Source: Halichondria panicea (lineage: Eukaryota > Porifera > Demospongiae > Suberitida > Halichondriidae). Taken from it: a stretch of DNA of 64,000 bases. The notes under the pieces are model-generated. The model saw only the letters and a program-made list of their open reading frames with translations, did not search any database and was not told the origin of the DNA. The stretch covers positions 4,924,990-4,988,989 of the forward strand of contig NC_087387.1 of the NCBI RefSeq assembly GCF_963675165.1, read 5' to 3'. This document shows positions 1 through 26,600 of the stretch, piece by piece. Each line of letters begins with the position of its first letter. The stretch's first letter is position 1. Both the position numbers and the translations under genes were made by a program.

Positions 1-577
1 TTGTTTGCTACTGCTGCATGGTTTTTGTTTATAATTACTCTATGGCAACATGACCACCACTTGGCTTCTCATTACTATAGCTGTTGGCTGGCACAATATA
101 AATCTAATCCTTAATACTGAACTCATCTTCACTTCCACTAAGTATACCATGCAAGAACCACTTCAGGAAAAGAGGAGATTGGGTGAGATTATTATCGGCT
201 AGGTCGCTCATTAGATTAATTAACATACAACTTATCTTAATTGGTCTTGCAGCAAGTGGAGTACGTAGTGCATAGTGAGTGTGCTCTTTCACTTGGATTT
301 GAAATACCGAGTCCTCCAAGTGAGTAGGCAGTGCTTTTTCAATTTGTATTTTTGGCTAGTGAAATTTGTGGTTTAACATGTTTGGAGTAGTTTTTGCCTT
401 TGCCAAATACGTCCACCTGCTAGAAATGTGCATGTGCATGCCAAATGCAGCAAAATTAAAACTGAGTGACAATTGTTTTAATTCCCGCATAATAATGATA
501 ATACGCACAATTACGTACAAATAGTCATTATATTGGTTTAGGGTCTGGTCTTTCATTACATTGTATTAAGATTGCTG
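1..577. other. Flank without a recognisable gene
   Basis: This stretch lies downstream of receptor gene A and just outside the 5 kb duplicated block that starts at 578. A minus-strand open frame of about 71 codons ends at 104. It has no recognised domain and no convincing acceptor, so I do not call it a gene. It could be the last exon of an unseen gene. Confidence 0.4.
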
Positions 578-614
578 TATTAACGATGCAGTCCATTTAA
601 TCCAAACTAGAACT

Positions 615-648
615 TTTATTAAACAATAGCGCATGCGATAAATTTATT
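615..648 (-). terminator. Candidate polyadenylation signals of gene A
   Basis: Two AATAAA hexamers read on the minus strand (plus-strand TTTATT at 615-620 and 643-648). They lie about 150-180 bases after the stop codon of gene A. The same pair is present in the duplicate behind gene B. Confidence 0.45.
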
Positions 649-793
649 ACAAAATAAAGTCTCACAAGTGTGTATAATCATGTAGCTATTTATATATATA
701 TAAGATGTGTTCTGTGCTCAGTTAGTAAAAGTTCCTATTGTATATAATTATTATAGTCATATGACTCATGCAGTGTCAGCGTTCCTAATGTAA

Positions 794-16149
<15,356 letters not shown>

Positions 16150-16448
16150 TATTATCAGGTATTAGCTTTCACACTTTGTCTTTGTACTAGTCTTAGGTAG
16201 AAGCTACACATACATAATATAATTGTGGTAAACTTGCTTTAGTAAGGAAACTGCTCCACATCCTAACAACCACTCTTGGCTTCAATAATGCAATGCGTAT
16301 TTCACCAGCTAGATAGGGGGCGTTCTATTAAGTGAATAATTATGTCTATGTTTACTTGAATCATGAATGCAGCATGCAAAATTAATGTAAAATTAGATCT
16401 GCAAGCATTACAAACAATAATCCATAATTTATAAAGAGTGTCCACTGT

Positions 16449-16931
16449 TTATTCTTCATCATCCTTCTTGGCTGTCTTGACATATGGAATGAGGGCGGCC
16501 ATTACATATCCTGGGCTGTAAATGATCAGGAACATGCTCAAGATCATCATTCCTGTAGAAACCTGAACACATGCAGGAATAAGATTTTATAGACTGTTTG
16601 CACCAAGTCATACAATAATTGGGATCGAGTGCATCTAGATCTAGAATACACATGTACAGCGAACAGCTCCTATATTTGAGGTGGTATGTAGTTAGTAGTT
16701 GTTATTATGTGTATTTAAAACTACTGTGGGGACAGAGAAGCTTCACTAATGCACCTTAGTGATTGCCTCTTGCCTCACTGGCACTGTGGACTTGGGGGCC
16801 TCCAGTATGGTGCTGAGTAGCGGTGCTGTATCTGTGGAAGAGCGACGAGCCCCACGTCTCTGCAGCGGAGCAACCCTAACTGCCATCCATCGTGGAGAAC
16901 GAGCGAGGAGACGAAGGGTCTGTACAATCAT
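16449..16931 (-). CDS. COX8: Cytochrome c oxidase subunit 8-like mitochondrial protein
   Basis: Two exons (16931-16755 and 16562-16449) joined in phase 0 by a GT-AG intron give a 96-residue protein. Residues 1-30 are rich in Arg and lack acidic residues (MIVQTLRLLARSPRW at the start), as in a mitochondrial presequence. Residues about 63-87 form one hydrophobic helix. The segment SPGYVMAALIPYVK lines up with the conserved Pro-Gly, Leu and Tyr pattern at the end of the COX8 helix (PAGWILSHLETY in mammals, from memory). COX8 is a small subunit of respiratory complex IV in the inner membrane. An AATAAA overlaps the stop codon (16453-16448). It lies 300 bases upstream of gene A on the same strand. 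The family call rests on a short motif; another small inner-membrane protein is possible. Confidence 0.65.
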
Positions 16932-17660
16932 GGTAGCTGGAAGATATATAACTGATCGAGACTGTATAATTATTCTAGTCTGCTGGATTGTTAAAAATTA
17001 ATGTTCTTGGACAAGCTATACTAATTATGTAGACTAGAGGCAGTAGTGACAGGCCACAGCAGCATGGAACGCTGTAGCTATGGCAGCATTGAGAATCAAT
17101 GATCTAGAGGTAGATCAAGAGTAAAACACTGTGTTGGCCTGTAGCATTGAGAATCGCAGACGCTGCGCATGCGCATAGACTATTTTACATTATTGAGGGC
17201 GGGGCTACTTTATGATCACCTCAAAACCTGGAGGGAAACCAGCCTGGAAGGAAATTCTTTTCTGCTCTGTCTGCTACTGTAAGTCAGTAAAATATGCTTC
17301 TCATTGACAATACTTGGCTTCACTGTTGTCAGGTTCTTTGTGAACACTTACAAAAGTAAGGGCATCTGTAATTGATACCAGCAACACAGTCAGTGTGATG
17401 CACATCGTCTGCATGCTGCATAGCAATAGTTATCAGTGACTGGTATCTAATGCCTCCTGTGCAACTTCCTCTCTCTAGCTGCAACTGGGCGTAGATACGC
17501 CAGTTATGGAATGCTTTGTTGTAGGTATATCTTTCAACAAGAGTAAGCGTATACGGTCAGCGATTAGGCCTGCCCTCTCATAGTTTGCTCAGGCGAAAAC
17601 TGAAAGCTTAGTTTGTTCTGCCTCAAATAGCTAAAACTACTATAGACTATCTTCGGAGCT
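16932..17660. promoter_or_regulatory. Divergent intergenic region between COX8-like gene and gene C
   Basis: About 730 bases separate the start codons of the COX8-like gene (minus) and gene C (plus). The promoters of both should lie here. I see no clear TATA box. A short inverted similarity occurs between the CAGGCCACAGCAGCATGG and GGCCTGTAGCATTGAGAATC regions near 17050-17150. Confidence 0.4.
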
Positions 17661-20600
17661 ATGACTCTACTCAGTGCGACTGTATCAATTTTAGTTCTTT
17701 ATGTCAGCATCACCAATGGACAAAGTAAATTAGATTCGGCCACTGCATGGCTACTGGTTTTAAGTGCATGTATATTTGTGGCTTTATATCTCTTGTTTTC
17801 AAATCTCTGTTGTCAGTACTATTATTTGTACTTACTTCTTGCTGAATTTCTGCAGACACTGGTGTGAGGGTGGTGTTTGACTCAGTGACCCCGAACTCGT
17901 ACACAGAGATAGAGAATGCTGAGGAACTGATGGTGTGCATCAGAGTGGAGGGAACCATTTCTCAACAGTTCTCTGTCACCCTCAACACGTTTAGCGCTGG
18001 AAGTGCAACTGGTATGAATGTTATAGTTACTCTATAATATATAGCTACACTATTCGATCAAAATGGGTATTACATGCATGCAATTGTTTAGGGTTAGTCA
18101 GGTGTTGTGGTTGTGTTTGTTATGTGAACAGTGTAGATTTTAAGTATCAAAACTCCGATCTTCTACTCCTAGCAGGTGGTGTTGACTATACTGACACCAT
18201 GGCAACACACACGTTCATCCTGTTCTCCACCCTTACCCGCTGCATGACCATTACTATCAATGATGATAGTGTGCTTGAGGGAACTGAGTTCTTCTTTATC
18301 TCTGTCTCCTCTGACGATTCCTCAGTTGAAATTCCTCCACTGGCAACTGTTTCCATCACAAATGATGACAGTGAGTTCCGGTATAATTATTCCATCCTAT
18401 CTCTATGATAATTATTGTGTATACTAATTCTCTCAGCTTGAACACAAGGGTCCGATATCATAGTCATGTTCATATATAATTATTTATGCTGCACCTCAAG
18501 AACTAATTAATTTTTACTACCTATAATTATAACTATAGTCGTCTATTCGTTAGTTTATTAACCTTGCTGCACCCCACCCTCCTTTATCCAGCCATGGTGA
18601 TTGGTTTCAACCAGACAAGCTACTCTGCAATGGAGGGAACCCCAGGCAAGACGTGTGTGGTCATTGTCAGTGGGTCTATTGCGAGGAGTGTGTCATTCAC
18701 TGTGACACAGACGAGAAGAACTGCTTCAGGTAATGGTGCCGTTACCGATAACTTTTTACATTTTATAACATTAGATCTGTACATTTTTTGTAGACCTTGT
18801 CAGTATAATCTTAATTTCATATGCATGGTCCATACCTCACTCTAGGTGATGACTACATACCAGGACCTCTTACTGGTAGCATCACGGTAGCGAATGAGCC
18901 AGTGTGTGTGAACCTCCCCCTCAACACTGACAGCATTGTGGAGGACACAGAGACAGTCCTGCTCACAGTGAGCAGTGCGGACTCACCAACAACAGACACC
19001 ACCACACTAAACATTCTCGACGACGATGGTGGGTGGGCATGGCTATTCCACAGTAATTTTGCTTGCTATATTTTTGTTTCTCATATCCTCTTGGCTAGAG
19101 TGTAAATAGGCTGGCCTTTCTAGAGAGGGCTCCACTGTATATCCCAATCTCTTAGCAACTATTCCTTCAGGTGTGACTGTACAACTGGCCTCGACCCAGT
19201 TGAGTGTAGTTGAGGGCAACAGTGGAACCTCTTCTCTTTCGCTCTGTGTCCTTCTGACAGACGTACAGGATAACTTGGATAGGGACGTGACCCTACTGTT
19301 GAACACACAGCCATCATCAGCAGGTGAGGATAGTATGTTTTGAGAAGGGTGTGGGAGAAGTGTTATTATAATAACAAATCATCCGTTATAGTTCATTGTA
19401 ATTGACACTTTTCTAATTATAGTGATCTCCTGTGTAAGTTAAAATTAATCAGAATAACGATAATGTCTCATTACAGATACTTGAGTGTAACAGTTTATTT
19501 CATTCTTCATAGATACGAGTGATTTTGTCTCTCTTGTGGATCAACCCCTCGCTATCCCCATGACAACTGGCCTCTTAGAAAATGTTTGCTTTCAATTAGC
19601 TGTAAACGGAGACAGCTTTATCTTCAACTCTCTGGCTAGATACAGCTGTGAGGGAGGCTACGATATAAGTGGAGCAAGCGTCCGGATCTGTAGATCTACC
19701 GGAAGTTGGAGTGCCATTGCACCTACATGTCAACGTTAGTGAAATAGATGTAGTTTATTGACTCCAACACTCCCAACGGTTTGGTATTACAATAATATTT
19801 GAAGTTTGGACTTTATTAGCCGAACTTTAATTTGATTGTGTTCACTTATAGTGTATAGCTAAAATAAGAGGCTTTAGCATAACCTACAGAATTAAATGAT
19901 TATATTTTTACTGCGTCCTATTCCTATCTCTCCTATTACAGCTGTTGACTGCATGGGACTCAATAATCCGGCCAATGGGATGGTAGCTGTGTCCGGTACC
20001 ACATTCACACACACCGCCACGTACTCATGCCTCAGTGGGTTTGCTCTGATTGCATGGGCAGGATACTAGACAGTGTCTGGAAACTCAGCTGTGGTCTGGA
20101 GAGGAACCAACATGTGTCGGTGAGTGCACGAAGAGTAATCTATTATTGCATGGTGGTCAGCATAAGTAGTATAATTTATGTATATTATGTATCCTACTAT
20201 GAAACTGATATCAGTAGTAACCCTTGGGGCAGCCTAACAGTAACTTATAGTGGCTGCCATAAAGAGGTGGCCTGTCAGCACATCACATGCTATTAGTACA
20301 TGCATTAACCTGGTGTATATTAAATGGAGGATGAATTGATTGTTACAATAGACAAGCTTTACTAGAGCTCCTACTTTATTAACTATAATTATACCCGTCT
20401 CCCCCTCATACAGTTGAGTGTAGTGACCTTCCTATCCCAAGTAACGGTGCTGTGAGTTACAGCGATACCACCCTCATCAACTCCGTAGCAACCTTCACCT
20501 GTAGAGAGGGTTACATAGTGACTGGAGACTCCACCCGAACCTGCCTACTCACTGGAATGTGGTCTGGCATCCAGCCATCTTGCGAACGTGAGTTAAGGTC

Positions 20601-23600
20601 TAGTCTGTACCTGTACCAGGGGCGTAGCCAGGGGGGGTGTCAGGGGTGCTCGAGCATCCCCAACCAGCCTGAGTCAAGTATAAAAATCACAGAGAAATGT
20701 ATCTGATTATCCAGCTGAGCACCCCTTCTCTTCCAGATCTTGCTGCAGTTAGGCTGTTAGCTAGCTAATATAGCAAGGAAAACGATTCAGTCTCTAAACT
20801 GTGAGGTATTTTGGCTTAAATCGTTCTCTTTGTGATCGTGGCCAGCTTCTCTATGCAAATAAACGTTCAGCCACGCCCAACTTGGCAGATAAGTCGATTA
20901 TGACGTCATTAATAAGAGGTGTGGCTTCCAATCAACCAAATTTCGGCGCTGCTCGGCTAAAAATCAGGCGCTTTGCGCCCTCTATCATCTGTGATAGGCT
21001 TATTAGCACCCCTTTGTCCAAAATCCTGGCTACACCCCTGTGTACCAACGGAGAATCTGTGATTATATACTCAGTTTCATACTTATTCAAAACAAGATAA
21101 TATTTATGTTTGTTCACTAAGTAGTAGTGAATCCTGTTGTCATTATTACTACCCCCCTCAGCTATTGATTGTCCGTCTCTATCGGATCCCCTCAATGGAC
21201 AGGTCCACCTCACCACCACCACTCTGAGCTCCATAGCCAGCTATTCCTGTGACCAGGGTTTTGCTCCCAGCTTAACAGAGGATCGGCTCTGCCAGACTAC
21301 TGGACAGTGGTCTGGTTCACCACCAGTGTGTACAAGTGAGTGCATTCTGATTCAATATATCTATAATATATAGTAGATATCACTTCCTATAGTAATGCTA
21401 CCATTCAATTCTTAATTCCCCAGCACATTATGGTACGTTGTTATGATGGCTTTCAAAGAGTTGCATACTCAATTACATCAGAATCCATTATAGTTTTCTC
21501 CTATAACAGTAATTTGAATAATTCGCGCTTCTCCTCCACTAGGAGTGGACTGTGGTCCTCTCACTGACCCTCAGTTTGGTTCCGTCACCCTGACTCCTGG
21601 TACTGACTTTGGGTCTGTCGCTGCCTATACCTGCAATACTGGCTATGAGCCAAGTATTACGACAGACCGGACTTTTCTCGGGTCGGGTATGTGGTCTGAA
21701 GACATGCCCACCTGCTCACGTGAGTGGGAACGACGTTATAGTTAATTCAGTACTTCAGTTGCAATAATATGAATGTAAAGGGTTAAGACATAATGCGAGT
21801 AGATCTAGTATACGTTGTATGTTGTATAGTTCTGCACATCAAAAGTTAATTGCTTTTGTTATTCACAGTGTAATTACGTATGCTTACCTTGACTTGCATG
21901 ATAGTTACTACTAATCACAATTACCAATTTGTAATTAACATTCTCACACATGTGGAACACCTAGCTCCTTAAACAATGGTGGACAAGTCACAGTCTCCCT
22001 CACCACCTTCGGCTCATTCTCAGTGTACACTTGCCCATCTGGCTATGTTCTCAGTGTTTTGTCCTCAATCCGTTCCTGTATGGAGAATGGGAATTGGTCA
22101 GGATCAGATCCAACCTGTGATCGTAAGTCTTTGCTGTGTATAAGATTCACTATATAATATAGTCCGAATTTTGCAAAAGTGTAATGCTTGAATAGTTTTG
22201 CTTGGTCATTAAAATGTTACCACGACATGCAGCTGTTGACTGTGGTCCCCGGGCCAGTCCCATCAACGGTCAGGTAGAGACCACCCCCTCAACAACATTC
22301 ACCTCCACGGCAACTTACAGCTGTAGTAATGGCTATGATCTCGTCGGGATAACGAAGAGAGTGTGTGAGGCTGATGGTGATTGGTCACTGCAGGGATCAC
22401 CTGACCCTGTCTGCAATCGTACGTCACTGTGTGTTTAGGGGAGGGTGTTGTTTGATTGGAGACATAGCCATAATCTGCTTTAAGAACTAGCAAATCTCAA
22501 ATATGATACTGGCATAAATGCAGTGTCCAATGTACTGACTTGATTTGTATTTTGTTACCTCCTATCACAGCTGTTGACTGCGGTCAGCTGACGTCGCCTA
22601 GTAACGGTTTGGTCACTGTTTCAATCACTACCTTCCTTTCCGAAGCTATGTACTCGTGTAGCAATGGTTATATTTTGATGGGTGTCGTCTCAAGAACATG
22701 CATGGCTGATAGAAACTGGTCTGATGTTGAACCAACTTGTGAACGTAAGTAAATTCCCTGTGTAGGGAGGATTCACATACAGCATTATTATGACTCGGAG
22801 GTAGTGAGCATAGTTATCCATGCAAGGTATTTTGTATTTGTATGCACATAATAGTAAACAAGTAGGTGTTTACTGCAATATCTCAGACGTATTTGCTTCG
22901 GAATTTCTGACGTACATTAGCTTGAAACCTTTTTGGAATTCATCAGTGCATTATTGATCTGAGTCATCGTCAACAACCATTCTGAGCTTTGTGCGTGTGT
23001 GTTACTGCATGGCTCCATTGCCATAGCAGATACACTGTTTTCATACAAAGCCTTACAATGATGTGGTGTCCGATTACCTCACAGGACTCTCTAAGGAAAA
23101 CACAGCATGTTTCTCAATAGTCAATGCAATGTTGCTTCCATAAGAGCTTACACCTTGCGTGCATCTTTATGTACACAGAGAAACTTGGTAGAGTGCATTT
23201 GATCCAGTCTAGCAATCATGCTTGTGATTACATAATTATACTATTACTTCTCCCATGCACAGCTGTAGTGTGTCCCAGCCTGAGCAACCCAGCCAATGGT
23301 ATTATTGATCTCAGCCAGGGCACCAGTCTAAATGCTGTGGCCACCTACTCCTGTAATGTTGGTTACAGACTGGAGGGAACAGGGCAACGAACCTGCGGTC
23401 CCGAGGGGGGGTGGTCTGACACTCAACCTGTGTGTGAAGGTAATATCTTTGGCATTCCTTACGCTGTACATTAGCTAATTAGAGTCATATTATGTGTTTA
23501 ACCTTAATATGTATTACTGTTATAACAAGCATCTATCTTATTGTGACCAAAATCTGTTCTTAATGGGAAAACAACAATGGCTGCAATACAGGTGGCCTGC

Positions 23601-26600
23601 CAGCACTAAGCAATTAATTAAGTTAACCGAGGTATTTTCTCTAATCATAATTTTACACTACTATCTAGTTGGTCGACCCATAATTATATTCCATACTACA
23701 GATGATCTCTATCACACTTAATGTACGCTACTGCTATTTCCCTCTCTCTTTGAACATGCAGAGGTGACTTGCCCTGATGATCGAGTGAACCCGGTCAATG
23801 GGGCTATTCAGATTATGACAGGACTAAACTTTGGCTCCCTCGTCACCTACCTGTGTGACCCGACTTATGCCCTCATTGGTACTTCCACCCAGACATGTGA
23901 GGCCAATGGACTTTGGACCGACGAACCACCCACATGCCAGAGTAAGTGTGCTGGTTACTTATAATGTTTTTATTTGTGATTTCTGATCTAACTAATACAT
24001 ACTGTGAGATCTGTATACGTGTGGTGTGTCTAGTTATATTTTTAGCCAAAATGTTATTGAGCACATTGCATGCATACACATGCAGTTCCGAACTCTATAG
24101 AGTTTGCACTCTTTCTCTTCAATTTATACCTCTCTACAGTGATCGGTTGCCCCGACAGAGCTAACCCAATGAATGGGACATCTATTCGGTTAACGGCCAA
24201 TGTTGTTCAGTTCTCATGTGATCGTGGGTTCACTCTGAGTGACTCCATCCTTGCGTTTAGTCAGTGTGAACCAACAACTGGGTTATGGTCAGGCCCAGTG
24301 CCCAGCTGCATTAGTAAGTGTGCATGTCCTTTTATTACTATCTCTGTCTATGAATCATTTTAAGATCATAATTAGATAGTGGTACAACAGCCACAATAAA
24401 ATAGATAAAAGTCACCTCCAAGACAGGATTCACTGTATAATTATGATTGTGCTGTGTGTGTGTGCATGTGTGTATAGATGTACGCAAGCTTTTCAGGATA
24501 TATAGTAGTACAAGCTCTCTGACTTTTATTTACTAAACTTCTCAGTTGAGAACTGTGGACCACCCCCTGCTATCTCTGATGGTACAGTGGACTCTACTGG
24601 CACAGTCTATCTCTCTGAGGCTGCTTATAGTTGTGAGACAGGATTCAGAGTCCAACCTCCGGCCAGCTCTGTGAGAGTGTGTGAGGTGGGAGGGGTGTGG
24701 TCAGGAGAGAATGGAACATGTCAACGTGAGTTTGTGTCTTTTGGCATTATCAACATTATGAGCAATTAGTTGGACAATTAGATATGCCATGAACTCTCTT
24801 CAAAATGAGACACACTACACTGTTTATGCTACTCTCATCAATTGAATACTTTTGTAGATCAAATTGTAATATTGCTTCGTATTTAATCTCTTCAACAATC
24901 CCTCATACACAGCTGTAGATTGTGGTTCATTGAGTAATCCGACCAATGGCATGGTGAGCCTTGACTCCATCCTTAGGGGTTCCGAAGCTGCCTATTCTTG
25001 TCAGGACAACTACACTCTGGTGGGCGTGGCACTGCGAGTGTGCATGGACAATCGGGAGTGGTCAGAGGAGGAGCCTCTCTGTGAAGGTACGTCATTATTT
25101 GCTTAGTGTTTATGAGTTGGAGAAAAAGTATTGTCACTTACTTGACTTCTAATCTGTAAATATCCACCTGCATGCATGGACTGTACATAATTATATACAT
25201 GCATAATTATGTTAATTGTATAAACTACTCTACCACAATTTAGTATAATGGCTCAACCTCGTCTCAACTGTCTATAATAATGTATAAAGTCTCTCCTACT
25301 ACAATCAATAATTTTAGTACACTCTAAACAGATACCTTATCTCAACTGTCCATAATAGTATTTATTATTATCGTATAAAGTCTCTCCTACTACAGTTAGT
25401 ACAGACTAAACAGACACCACTCACGCAAACTGCTGTTACACTATGTACTTATAATTATGCTATGTACGTACATCTGACAGACACTGATGAGTGTGCCCTG
25501 GGGCAAGACAACGACTGTGACCAGGTGTGTATCAACACTGAGGGGGGCTACGAGTGCAGCTGTGTTGTCGGATATAGGCTGTCCGGGTTCTCACGCTGCA
25601 AAGGTGAGTGAAGAGGGGGAAGGCAACTGAATACAGTTTTAAATCAAGGGAAATAATTGTATAGGTGAGTGCAGCACGGCAGCTTGTGGCTCGTCTCTAT
25701 CATTTCTTTATTATTAGAAACCCTTTTCCTCTGTACAGAGTGTTATAATAGTTATAAAAGCTATAATGATAACATGTTGTTCCCCTTGTTAAGTATAGGA
25801 TAGACTACACCTAAGAGTAGAATATGCGTCTATGTAACCTCCGCGGTTGCGGTTAGCCCGAGGCGCAAAGCCGAGGGAATCTAACCGTAACCAAGGCGGT
25901 TACTAAGACGCATATTCTACGAGTGGGTGTGGTCTATCTAACTTGGACTTCATTGCGCATGCGCGAGGCGTGGTTATAAGCGCCAGGTTTGGTGCGTAGC
26001 AACAGAAATTAAATTTGTGTGAGCTGGACGAGCTGTGAGAGACACCAGTTTGACAGAAAAAGACAAGAAGACGGCTTCAAAACAATGAAAAACTACAGTA
26101 AAACTTAGTAAAGCTTGTGAAACGCTTCTTGAAGATACTGAAAAGAACAGACAAGTAAAAAGAACCTAGAACTATGCTAGAACTGACTGCAACACTACAA
26201 CAAGAAGAATGAAGCTCTGTGGTGGAGTGGAGGGGGGTATAGAGCAGACTGGACCGGCATGAAACCTTATAGAAAGTGTCAAGCGACTGCTAAAGTGTTT
26301 TTGATGCTTCCTGGCCCCCCTTGCCCATGCCCAACTGGAAAAAGCAATACAAAGCAACAGTGCATGGACATGGAAAGAATGGATATTGACTGAACAAACT
26401 ATTGCATTCTGTGTTTTTTATAATGTTTTTGTCATCTTCTTGTCACTTTCACTAAAAATTTCATTTCAACTTTTGAGAACTTCCTGCAAATTATTTGTCA
26501 CTTCCTGTAGAATATGCGTCCATTTCCTGTAGAATATGTGTCCACTTCCTGTAGAATATGCGCCCATTTCCTGTAGAATAAGTACCTTCTTGTAGATTAT

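Noticed and set aside
104-319. Minus-strand frame of 71 codons at the window edge
   Set aside because: No domain, no good splice site and no coding signal beyond its openness.
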